From Campylobacteraceae bacterium (lineage in GTDB: Bacteria > Campylobacterota > Campylobacteria > Campylobacterales > JALSKU01): 8,484 nt of DNA. The translations under genes and the position numbers were made by a program. Below are positions 1 to 6,155 of the stretch, piece by piece. Every line of letters begins with the position of its first letter. Position 1 is the stretch's first letter. The notes under the pieces are model-generated. The model was given only the letters and a program-made list of their open reading frames with translations, was not told where the DNA came from and searched no databases. The stretch covers positions 1-8,484 of the forward strand of contig WFMT01000141.1 in NCBI GenBank assembly GCA_015488975.1. The letters run 5' to 3'.

Positions 1-140
1 TCATTGAAGATTATAATCTTATTCTTATTGCCAATTTTATTTTTAAAATTCTTATCTATTACACTTTTTAAATAAAAAAAAGTATTACAATCATCTTTAA
101 TAACAACACTTAGAGTTTGCTGTGTTTGCTTTATTTTCAT
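1..140 (-). CDS. Hypothetical protein, N-terminal 46 codons only (cut by window edge)
   Basis: A minus-strand frame opens with ATG at 140-138 and stays open to the left edge. It reads MKIKQTQQTLSVVIKDDCNT, then a lysine- and asparagine-rich stretch ending ..KIIIFN. An AAGG ribosome binding site lies seven bases before the ATG, which supports this start. The visible part has no signal peptide, membrane helix or motif I recognise, so no function is offered. It follows the 192-656 gene on the same strand with a gap of 51 bases, so the two may be co-transcribed. The frame is short and AT-rich, and its reality rests mainly on the start context and the open end. Confidence 0.5.
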   Translation of the reverse strand, partial: MKIKQTQQTLSVVIKDDCNTFFYLKSVIDKNFKNKIGNKNKIIIFN

Positions 141-191
141 AAGATAACCTTAAATATTTTATCTTAAAATAAAGCAAATAACATACCAATT

Positions 192-656
192 TTAATTTTT
201 GCTATATCCTTTTTTTAAGTTTTGATATTCATTGTGTAAATTTTCTCTTAATTCATCGGAAAGTTTTTCTCCATCAATAAATCGATCTTTTACCATAGCA
301 TCTAATGTTGATAATATCTCAAAAAACTGAGATTCTAACTCTTTTGTACTCTTTTCCTTAGCTTTTAAAGTTTCAAAAAAGGCTAATTTTCGCACCAGAG
401 AAAAAAGGTCTTGTTTAGTTTTTTCAGCATCTTTTTTATCTTTTAGGATATATTTATCTTCATTTAAAACACTATTTTTATCTATTATTTCCTCTATATC
501 CTTAATATATTTTTCTACTATTCTTGCATATTTAGAATACATTTCATAAGAATTATCTTCGAGTGCATCAATATTACCCGTAATTTTATTTATATTTTGA
601 TACATAAAAAAGGCAACTACCAGTAAAACTATTACAACAGGTACTAAATGATCCAT
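192..656 (-). CDS. Small membrane-anchored coiled-coil protein of unknown function
   Basis: The 154-residue protein starts MDHLVPVVIVLLVVAFFMYQ. This gives one N-terminal membrane helix (about residues 4-20), followed by a charged, heptad-like helical region with many K, E and D residues to the end. The layout resembles a bitopic inner-membrane protein with a cytoplasmic or periplasmic coiled coil, slightly like LemA proteins, but the LemA signature is not seen and no family is claimed. The frame also extends four codons upstream to a GTG at 668. I prefer the ATG at 656 because an AGGGGTGAG Shine-Dalgarno stretch (672-664) lies seven bases before it and overlaps that GTG. The gene is divergent from the DAHP synthase and probably co-transcribed with the partial gene at 1-140. 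Confidence 0.75.
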   Translation of the reverse strand: MDHLVPVVIVLLVVAFFMYQNINKITGNIDALEDNSYEMYSKYARIVEKYIKDIEEIIDKNSVLNEDKYILKDKKDAEKTKQDLFSLVRKLAFFETLKAKEKSTKELESQFFEILSTLDAMVKDRFIDGEKLSDELRENLHNEYQNLKKGYSKN

Positions 657-691
657 ATTTATACTCACCCCTAATCAAAATTTGGATGTAA

Positions 692-719
692 ATTATAACA
701 AATTGTTACTTAAAGACAA
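692..719 (-). promoter_or_regulatory. Candidate sigma-70 promoter of the 192-656 gene
   Basis: On the minus strand a TTGTCT -35-like hexamer (719-714; four of six consensus bases) is followed, after 16 bases, by a perfect TATAAT -10 (697-692). Initiation would fall near 685, leaving a leader of about 30 bases that includes the AGGGGTGAG ribosome binding site. The same 150-base gap must also hold the promoter of the divergent DAHP synthase, for which I see only weak AT-rich candidates. Confidence 0.45.
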
Positions 720-806
720 AAAATATATTCAAACAAGATAAAATTTACCTAAAATAAAGTAATATTTGAGTATTTTATAAAAATAAATTTTAAGAGGATA
801 AGCACA

Positions 807-2177
807 ATGTTGGAAAAAAATATAAATGTAAATGAGTGGAATCCATCAAGCTGGATAGATAAAGAGATAAAACAGCAACCTTCTTACCCTGATACAAACA
901 AACTAAAAGAAGTTGAAGATATACTTAGTAAATTTCCTCCTTTAGTATTTGCCGGTGAAGTTAGAAATTTAAAAAATTATTTAAAAGCTGCTACTGAAGG
1001 CAAAGCATTTTTACTGCAAGGCGGAGATTGTGCGGAAAGTTTTGCGGAATTTAATGCAGATAACATTAGAGATACTTTTAAAGTCATACTACAAATGGCA
1101 GTAGTTTTAACTTTTTCTGGAGGCTGCCCCGTAGTGAAAGTAGGCAGAATGGCAGGACAATTTGCCAAACCAAGAAGTTCTGACTTTGAAAAAATAAATG
1201 GAGTAGAATTGCCAAGTTATAGGGGAGATATAATAAATGATATATCTTTTACGAAAGAGGGTAGAATTCCAAATCCCAAGAGGATGATAAGGGCATACAA
1301 TCAGTCAGCTGCAACCCATAATCTCTTAAGAGCTTTTGCTAGGGGAGGATTGGCTGATTTGCATCAGATACACAGATGGAATCTCGGTTTTATAAAAAAT
1401 AATCAACTTGACAATAAATATAAAATTCTTACGGATAAAATAACAGAATCTTTAGCATTCATGGACGCCTGTGGGATAAATTCAGTAAATACACCAAATA
1501 TAAAACAAACCACTGTTTATACTTCCCATGAGGCACTGTTGCTAAATTATGAAAAAGCATTGACCAGAAAAGACAGTACCAGTGGGGATTGGTATGATTG
1601 CTCGGCTCATATGCTCTGGATTGGAGACAGAACAAGAGATGTCAATGGTGCGCATGTTGAGTTTTTAAGAGGTGTTAAAAACCCCATAGGCGTCAAAGCA
1701 GGACCTACGATGAGTACAACAGATCTTATCAAGTTGACAGACATACTCAATCCTGAAAATGAAGCAGGTAGGATGAATATCATAGTCAGAATGGGATCAC
1801 AAGATATAGGAAAATATCTACCAAAGCTTATCAAGGCAATAGAAAGAGAGGGTAAAAAAGTATTATGGAGTATCGATCCGATGCATGGTAATACCATAAA
1901 AACTTCCAACAATTATAAAACAAGAGTTTTTGATAATATACTAAAAGAAGTTGAAAGATTTTTTGAAATACATCATTCAGAAGGAACTTACGCCGGAGGA
2001 GTTCATCTTGAAATGACAGGACAGAATGTAACAGAATGTATAGGCGGAGCAGGAGATATCACCGAAGAGGGTTTAGCTTCAAGATACAATACTCAATGCG
2101 ACCCTAGATTAAATGCAGACCAAGCTTTAGAAATGGCATTTTTAATAGCAGATATGCTTAAAAAAGCAAGAAATTAA
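807..2177 (+). CDS. Class II 3-deoxy-7-phosphoheptulonate (DAHP) synthase
   Basis: The enzyme condenses phosphoenolpyruvate with erythrose 4-phosphate to make DAHP, the entry step of the shikimate pathway to aromatic amino acids; it acts in the cytoplasm. The 456-residue product matches the full length of class II (plant and Mycobacterium AroG type) enzymes, which share little sequence with E. coli AroF/G/H. Visible family blocks are LLQGGDCAESF (69-79), VGRMAGQFAKPRS (112-124), HMLWIGDRTR (268-277), GVKAGPTM (295-302), SIDPMHGNT (355-363), HLEMTGQNVTEC (400-411) and QCDPRLNADQALEM (430-443). By family knowledge C75, H360, E402 and D432 are the metal ligands, and all four are present, so the enzyme should be active. 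AAGAGGA (792-798) lies eight bases before the ATG. The gene is apparently transcribed alone. The family is called aroG, aroF or dhs1 in different species, so no symbol is assigned. Confidence 0.97.
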   Translation: MLEKNINVNEWNPSSWIDKEIKQQPSYPDTNKLKEVEDILSKFPPLVFAGEVRNLKNYLKAATEGKAFLLQGGDCAESFAEFNADNIRDTFKVILQMAVVLTFSGGCPVVKVGRMAGQFAKPRSSDFEKINGVELPSYRGDIINDISFTKEGRIPNPKRMIRAYNQSAATHNLLRAFARGGLADLHQIHRWNLGFIKNNQLDNKYKILTDKITESLAFMDACGINSVNTPNIKQTTVYTSHEALLLNYEKALTRKDSTSGDWYDCSAHMLWIGDRTRDVNGAHVEFLRGVKNPIGVKAGPTMSTTDLIKLTDILNPENEAGRMNIIVRMGSQDIGKYLPKLIKAIEREGKKVLWSIDPMHGNTIKTSNNYKTRVFDNILKEVERFFEIHHSEGTYAGGVHLEMTGQNVTECIGGAGDITEEGLASRYNTQCDPRLNADQALEMAFLIADMLKKARN

Positions 2178-2234
2178 AGGTATCTATCAAAATGCAACAA
2201 TGCTCTTCAGCTTAAAATATTTTCAAGAGAATAT

Positions 2235-2273
2235 ATATTATGTTAACCAAACTTTGTTTGTTTAACATAATAT
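2235..2273. repeat. Long hairpin between the DAHP synthase and murA, possible terminator
   Basis: Arms 2235-2246 and 2262-2273 pair perfectly over 12 bp. After one mismatch (C2247/T2261) they continue for five more pairs (2248-2252 with 2256-2260) around a TTT loop. It starts 57 bases after the DAHP synthase stop. Only a short T run (TTTT near 2280) follows, so it is a weak fit to an intrinsic terminator. It could equally be a protein-binding palindrome or protect the 3' end of the transcript. Confidence 0.5.
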
Positions 2274-2343
2274 GACATATTTTAACGATAAGAAAAAAGG
2301 TGAAGATACAAGACAGATTTTATGCAAGATGAATAAAATAACT

Positions 2344-2349
2344 TATAAT
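2344..2349 (+). promoter_or_regulatory. Candidate -10 box upstream of murA
   Basis: A perfect TATAAT occurs 55 bases before the murA ATG, in AT-rich DNA with no recognisable -35 hexamer. Weak or absent -35 boxes are known for Campylobacterota sigma-70 promoters, which makes it plausible. In DNA this AT-rich a chance TATAAT is also quite possible. Confidence 0.3.
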
Positions 2350-2404
2350 ATAAAATATTGTATGATTATACACAAATAAATATAAATCTTGAGGATAAAT
2401 AATA

Positions 2405-3667
2405 ATGAACTATTTGCAAATAAACGGTGGGAACAAATTAAATGGCAGCGTTAGGATATCTGGTGCAAAGAATGCAGCTTTGCCTCTTCTTGCTTCCACT
2501 ATACTTTCCAAAAATCCATTAACAATAAAAAATGTTCCAAATGTTAAAGATATAAACACTCTTTTAAAATTACTTTCAAATCTCGGATCAACTTTTACTT
2601 TTAGCGATAATAAAGTCATAATTAACTCATCTACTATCACAAGCACTATGGCAAATTATGATATTGTTAAGACTATGAGAGCATCTATTTTGACATTGGG
2701 TCCACTATTATCAGCTTTTGGACATTGTGAAATTTCACTTCCTGGGGGTTGTGCTATTGGACAGAGACCTATAGATTTGCATTTAAAGGCACTAGAGCTT
2801 ATGGGTGCTGAAATTGAGATAAAACAAGGTTATGTTGTCGCTAAAGCAAAAAAAGGTTTAAAAGGTGCCAATATTGTATTTGACAAAATTACTGTTACAG
2901 GTAGTGAAAATATCATAATGGCTGCAGCACTTGCTAAAGGTGAGACAAAAATAGTAAATGTTGCAAAAGAGCCTGAAGTCATTCAGTTATGTCAAGTTTT
3001 ACAAGATGCCGGAGTGCAGATAAGTGGTGTTGGAAGCAATGAACTTGTTATAAATGGCACTGATAGAGAAAAGCTTGATATGAAAGATTTTTCTGTTATT
3101 CCAGATAGGATTGAAGCTGGAACTTATCTTTGTGCCGGAGCTATTACTAACTCTAAAATAACTGTTTTAGATATCATTCCTGAACATCTGGAGGCTGTTT
3201 TCAATAAGCTTGAAGATATGGGATTTTCTCTAAAAATTCATGAAAATTCTGTCATTTTAGAGCCAGCTCAGAAAATAGAAGCAAGAAGTATTGTAACTTC
3301 TGAATATCCTGGCTTTCCTACTGATATGCAAGCTCAATTTATGGCTTTGATGACCCAGGCAAATGGTGTAAGTATAGTCGAAGAGAGACTTTTTGAAAAT
3401 CGTTTTATGCATGTAAGCGAACTTCAAAGGATGGGAGCTAGTATTATGTTAAGAGGCAGCAGCGCAACTGTACAGGGAAAGATCCAATTATATGGTGCTG
3501 ATGTTATGGCAACTGATTTAAGAGCAAGTTCTGCACTTATACTTGCAGGCTTAATTGCAAAGGGAACCACAAAAATCCATAGAATTTACCATCTTGACAG
3601 AGGTTATGAAAATTTGGAGAAAAAATTTAAAGATTTGGGAGTAGATATAATAAGATTAGATGAATGA
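2405..3667 (+). CDS. murA: UDP-N-acetylglucosamine 1-carboxyvinyltransferase MurA
   Basis: MurA transfers enolpyruvate from phosphoenolpyruvate to UDP-GlcNAc, the first committed step of peptidoglycan synthesis, in the cytoplasm. The 420-residue product has the full usual length. Visible signatures are SGAKNAALP (19-27) with the substrate-binding K22 and N23, the catalytic loop PGGCAIGQRPIDLH (113-126), GFPTDMQAQ (303-311) with the general base D307 (D305 in E. coli), and DRGYENLEKK (398-407) with R399 (R397 in E. coli). The catalytic cysteine C116 is present, so this is the fosfomycin-sensitive type rather than the Cys-to-Asp variant. The start is supported by TTGAGGA (2389-2395) nine bases before the ATG. 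It is alone on its strand and converges on the pump remnant at 3769; no second murA-like gene is in the window. Confidence 0.98.
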   Translation: MNYLQINGGNKLNGSVRISGAKNAALPLLASTILSKNPLTIKNVPNVKDINTLLKLLSNLGSTFTFSDNKVIINSSTITSTMANYDIVKTMRASILTLGPLLSAFGHCEISLPGGCAIGQRPIDLHLKALELMGAEIEIKQGYVVAKAKKGLKGANIVFDKITVTGSENIIMAAALAKGETKIVNVAKEPEVIQLCQVLQDAGVQISGVGSNELVINGTDREKLDMKDFSVIPDRIEAGTYLCAGAITNSKITVLDIIPEHLEAVFNKLEDMGFSLKIHENSVILEPAQKIEARSIVTSEYPGFPTDMQAQFMALMTQANGVSIVEERLFENRFMHVSELQRMGASIMLRGSSATVQGKIQLYGADVMATDLRASSALILAGLIAKGTTKIHRIYHLDRGYENLEKKFKDLGVDIIRLDE

Positions 3668-3718
3668 AATTAAGACAGAATCTGGCTATTGCCATCAAAT
3701 CCAAATAAATTTAATTAT

Positions 3719-3748
3719 GCATCCTTGCTTTTAATTAACAAGGATAGC
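3719..3748. terminator. Hairpin between convergent murA and the RND remnant
   Basis: ATCCTTG (3721-3727) and CAAGGAT (3739-3745) form a perfect 7-bp stem with an 11-base loop. GC pairs on either side (3719-3720 with 3747-3748) extend it past a one-base bulge at A3746. It lies about 50 bases after the murA stop and just beyond the end of the minus-strand remnant, as a shared terminator would. Neither side has a long T run, so the call is tentative. Confidence 0.4.
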
Positions 3749-3768
3749 ACAATATTATAGATATTTAT

Positions 3769-4296
3769 TTATTTGATTTTGTTGATAAAATGAAAAAATA
3801 ATGGAATTATATATAAGTTTACAATTATAGCAAAAAGTAATCCCCCCATTATGGCAATTGCCAAATCTTGTATAATTTGAGTTCCGGAGCCAATTGCTAA
3901 AGCTATCGGTAAAAGAGCTAAGGCATTTGACAACATTGTCATTAAAATTGGTTTTGCTCTAAGTCCTAAAGCTTTTAATTGTTTTTTAGCATCACTTTCT
4001 TTGCTTAAATCCTTTTGATAAAAGCTAAAAATTAAAACATTATTATTGATAACAATACTTAAAACTATCAGCATCCCCATAAAAGCCATTATATCTAAAG
4101 GTCTTCTTGTTATATATAAGGCCAATAAAACACCAGTACTTGTCAAAGTAAGTGCCATAAACGTAGAAAAGGCTATCTTAAATGAGCTAAAATTTAAAAG
4201 TAAACCTATAAAAATAATTATTACTGCGAATATAATAACATAACTCATCTGCTTGAAAGATTTTTGCTGTTTTTTATAATTTATATGTTTTATCAT
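3769..4296 (-). pseudogene. C-terminal remnant of an RND-family efflux transporter
   Basis: The 175-residue frame matches only the last part of RND (resistance-nodulation-division) pumps, which are normally around 1,000 residues or more. It has five predicted membrane helices (about 18-38, 43-63, 68-92, 118-136, 145-170), equivalent to TM8-TM12. Typical blocks are VINNNVLIF (82-90), LRAKPILMTMLSNALALLPIA (112-132, with the hallmark PILMT) and AIAIMGGLLFA (146-156). Missing are TM1-TM7, both large periplasmic domains and the TM4 proton-relay residues, so it cannot pump. No Shine-Dalgarno sequence precedes the ATG at 4296, and the reading frame overlaps the gene-start remnant at 4274-4390. The remaining frame is intact, which suggests recent decay. 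I cannot say whether the original was of the drug (HAE) or metal (HME) subtype. Confidence 0.85.
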
Positions 4297-4390
4297 ATTG
4301 TAAAGTTTTTATAGTTTTTTTATAAAAACTCAAAATACCTGCATTAGCAGACAAACAAAATAAAATTATCGTTATTATCTTACCAAACAT
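4274..4390 (-). pseudogene. 5' remnant of an exported protein, possibly the TolC-like partner of the pump
   Basis: A 38-codon frame starts at ATG 4390 with AGGA (4402-4399) eight bases upstream, a good ribosome binding site. It begins MFGKIITIILFCLSANA, a convincing signal peptide with cleavage likely after ANA. The mature start GILSFYKKTIKTLQYDKTYK then runs into a stop at 4276-4274. The amphipathic start with L, Y and K spacing recalls TolC-family outer-membrane factors, but it is too short to prove this. It overlaps the RND tail (begins 4296) in another frame. This fits a deletion that joined the head of one operon gene to the tail of another. A freestanding small exported peptide is the alternative. 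Confidence 0.55.
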
Positions 4391-4437
4391 TTTATATTTC
4401 CTAAAATTTAAATTTATCTAAATACATTTTCGACTAC

Positions 4438-5099
4438 TTATCCGCCAATCATATCAACAAGATCTAAATCTAAAGCTGCAAGTACATTAATTATTTTTAT
4501 ATTTTTGCTTTTAATGCTATAATACAATCCTTTAAAAAGTAAATCAAAAGCTTCTTTATTGTTTTCATTTTTTATACTTTTTTTAAGAATAAACCAGTCT
4601 GCTTGAGTAGCTTTAGTAGTATGCTCTAATCTTTTAAAATCAATCTCTTTTTGCATTAAAATAGAAAGTAATTTGTAACCCATATTATCAAGTCTCTCCA
4701 TATGCATTTGTCTTTTTATATATTTTGCATTTAAAAAATTATCTACTTCAAGTGTGTACATATTAGATAAGAGTAATGAAATTTTTGCAAATTCTTTATA
4801 TTTTACATACATGTTGAATGCTTTTAAATCCTTTTTTAATTGTTTATAAGAAGCGGAAGACACTGCATCTTTTGTAACGGTAGAATTTATAATATAATTT
4901 ATCTTTACAGATCCTTTTTTGACTCCTAAATAATCTTTGCCTAGAGCATACTCAATGGTATCTTCAAATGGGCTTTAAACTCTTTTTTATAAACCCTTGT
5001 ATGTGAATTTATACCAACTGTTTGATTCGCCAAAAGTGTTGAACTGGCAAATACTATTGCAATGAAACTCGACTTAAGACCTGTAAGCTTAGTATTCAT
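4438..5099 (-). pseudogene. Exported protein of unknown function, broken by a one-base frameshift
   Basis: The start is ATG 5099 with a strong AGAGGAG ribosome binding site in the bases just upstream. It opens MNTKLTGLKSSFIAIVFASS and continues TLLA, a clear signal peptide (about residues 1-24). This frame ends early at a TAG (4943-4941). A second minus-strand frame, open from 4974 to its TAA at 4440-4438, continues it. Adding one A to the AAA run at 4976-4974 would give ..EFKSPFEDTIEYALG.. and a protein of 220 residues. The C-terminal part is mostly helical and lysine-rich, and I recognise no domain. It is the first gene of the decayed efflux operon, facing the TetR regulator, and ends 47 bases before the next gene start. 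A sequencing error in a short A run could mimic the lesion. Confidence 0.7.
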
Positions 5100-5122
5100 A
5101 ATTTTCTCCTCTTTGTTAAAAT

Positions 5123-5146
5123 TTTTGAAATCTTAAAATTTCAAAA
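5123..5146 (-). repeat. Hairpin in the leader of the decayed operon
   Basis: TTTTGAAAT (5123-5131) and ATTTCAAAA (5138-5146) are perfect 9-base inverted arms around a 6-base loop. They sit between the ribosome binding site of the exported-protein pseudogene and the 40-bp palindrome, so they would be transcribed in its 5' leader. All but two of the pairs are A-T, so the RNA stem would be weak. The role is unknown. Confidence 0.5.
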
Positions 5147-5189
5147 TGAAACAAAAATGAAAAAATACCAAATATCGCACAATAATACG

Positions 5190-5229
5190 GTGTATTATTA
5201 TACATAAAATTTTATGTATAATAATACAC
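5190..5229. repeat. Perfect 40-bp palindrome with no spacer
   Basis: Each base from 5190 to 5209 pairs with its mirror from 5229 to 5210, giving 20-bp arms centred on AAAA|TTTT. Symmetry breaks at 5189/5230. Because it is symmetric, both strands carry TATAAT; the minus-strand copy is 5202-5197. It lies nine bases from the operator-like site at 5238-5249, upstream of the pseudogene operon. It may be a second regulator's operator, a cruciform-forming element, or a relic of a small inverted-repeat element. Confidence 0.9.
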
Positions 5230-5230
5230 A

Positions 5231-5249
5231 TTTATAAAAACAGTTGTTC
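5231..5249 (-). promoter_or_regulatory. Operator-like site beside a candidate -10 of the decayed efflux operon
   Basis: Positions 5238-5249 (AAACAGTTGTTC) match the third tetR operator GAACAGTTGTTC at 11 of 12 bases. On the minus strand the site is followed after one base by TATAAA (5236-5231). This mirrors the tetR promoter, where the operator is followed after two bases by TATAAT. No good -35 is seen. I infer a promoter for the 5099 pseudogene controlled by the same regulator. Confidence 0.5.
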
Positions 5250-5426
5250 GTAAAATTTTATTAAGTTAGAAGTAAATGATTATAAACTAAATATTTTTAA
5301 GGCAAAGACATCTTTATATATTCATATACTATCTTTGTCGCCTAATTTACAGCAATAATACTATCTATTTTATATTTATTTTTGATACAAATAAACTTAT
5401 ATATTAATCAATATATTTTCTTATAT

Positions 5427-5502
5427 GAACAATCGTTCTTGTATATTTTTGCTATACAGAACAATCGTTCATATAAAATACTTGACAAATGAACAGTTGT
5501 TC
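5427..5502. promoter_or_regulatory. Three GAAC-N4-GTTC operators at exact 32-bp spacing
   Basis: GAACAATCGTTC occurs at 5427-5438 and 5459-5470, and GAACAGTTGTTC at 5491-5502. The starts are exactly 32 bases apart, close to three helical turns, so bound dimers would lie on one face of the DNA. Flanks are also shared. Sites 1 and 3 read ATGAAC..GTTC followed by TGTAT, while site 2 is inverted (TACAGAAC..GTTCATAT). Short inverted repeats upstream of a TetR gene are the usual autoregulatory operators of this family. Binding by the adjacent regulator is inferred. Confidence 0.85.
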
Positions 5503-5510
5503 TGTATAAT
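5482..5510 (+). promoter_or_regulatory. Consensus sigma-70 promoter of the tetR-family gene
   Basis: TTGACA (5482-5487) and TATAAT (5505-5510) are perfect hexamers separated by the optimal 17 bases. The third operator (5491-5502) fills most of that spacer, so a bound repressor would block RNA polymerase directly. Initiation is expected near 5517. A TAGGAG ribosome binding site (5527-5532) follows, five bases before the ATG. Confidence 0.9.
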
Positions 5511-5537
5511 AACAAATACCAAAGTTTAGGAGTTTAA

Positions 5538-6140
5538 ATGGAAAAAAGTACTAAAGATAAGATTTTGGATGTTGCATTGGAGTTGTTTTCACAAAAAGGT
5601 TACAAAGGAACTTCTATACGCATGATTTCAGGAAAAGTGGGCATAAGAGAAAGTGCAATATATAATCATTTTAAAAATAAAGAGGATATTTTAGACACTA
5701 TCGTTTCTTCGCTCGCCTCCTCTTCTTTATCATTACTTATTTCACAAAAACCTATCAATGAATTTGCATTAAAGGGCAAAAGTTTTCTAAGGGAATTTGC
5801 TGCTTCTTTTAAACTACTATCTTATGATAATAAAAGTGAGAAATTTTTTAGGTTTATGATGATTGAGCTTATGCAAAGCAAAAAGATAAGAGAAATTTTT
5901 TTCAATGACTTCCACAAAAGTCATCTTAAGATTCTTTCTCAAGCCTTTTTTATTATGATGCAAGAAGGCATGATACATTCAAGCGATCCTATGCTAATGG
6001 CTCAAGAATTTTTATCCCCCTTATTCTTTTACAGAATGCAGGCAACTATTCTTAGAATTGATAAAGAAAACTCATCACAAGTTGCTACTCTTTTTGAAAA
6101 ACATATAGACTTTTTTTGGGAAATGATTTCTACTGGATAA
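5538..6140 (+). CDS. TetR/AcrR-family transcriptional regulator
   Basis: The 200-residue protein has the usual TetR length. Residues 5-50 form the N-terminal DNA-binding domain: KILDVALELFSQKGYKGTSI, then a helix-turn-helix with VGIRESAIYNHFKNKEDIL (34-52), where the YNHFKNKE block is the family hallmark. The rest is a helical ligand-binding and dimerisation domain rich in F, M and L, with no recognised ligand signature. It is probably a repressor that binds the three operators in its own promoter and the similar site near 5238, so it would control itself and the divergent efflux operon until an inducer binds. That operon is now decayed, yet this gene shows no damage. It converges on flgH with 15 bases between stops and no visible terminator. 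Any wider set of targets is unknown. Confidence 0.93.
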   Translation: MEKSTKDKILDVALELFSQKGYKGTSIRMISGKVGIRESAIYNHFKNKEDILDTIVSSLASSSLSLLISQKPINEFALKGKSFLREFAASFKLLSYDNKSEKFFRFMMIELMQSKKIREIFFNDFHKSHLKILSQAFFIMMQEGMIHSSDPMLMAQEFLSPLFFYRMQATILRIDKENSSQVATLFEKHIDFFWEMISTG

Positions 6141-6155
6141 AACTATTGCAAAAAA

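Larger units (their letters stand above)
5100..5537. other. 438-base divergent control region of the decayed efflux locus
   Basis: I see no gene here on either strand. From left to right it holds a leader hairpin (5123-5146), a perfect 40-bp palindrome (5190-5229), an operator-like site (5238-5249), an imperfect hairpin (5300-5343), three operators 32 bp apart (5427-5502) and the tetR promoter (5482-5510). About 80 bases (5345-5420) are plain AT-rich sequence. The density of palindromes is far above the rest of the window and fits a dual-direction TetR-family switch. Confidence 0.8.

Noticed and set aside
657..668. GTG start at 668 for the coiled-coil membrane protein
   Set aside because: The GTG lies within the AGGGGTGAG ribosome binding site that is ideally spaced for the ATG at 656.
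1607..1912. Minus-strand 101-codon frame inside the DAHP synthase gene
   Set aside because: It is antisense to conserved active-site blocks of a clear enzyme gene; the same applies to the frames at 977-1168 and 2410-2646.
4046..4243. Plus-strand 65-codon frame opposite the RND remnant
   Set aside because: It mirrors the hydrophobic helices of the remnant and has no start signals of its own.
5421..5510. CRISPR-like array
   Set aside because: Spacing is regular, but the repeats are 12-bp palindromes, only three in number, and overlap a promoter, so they are operators.
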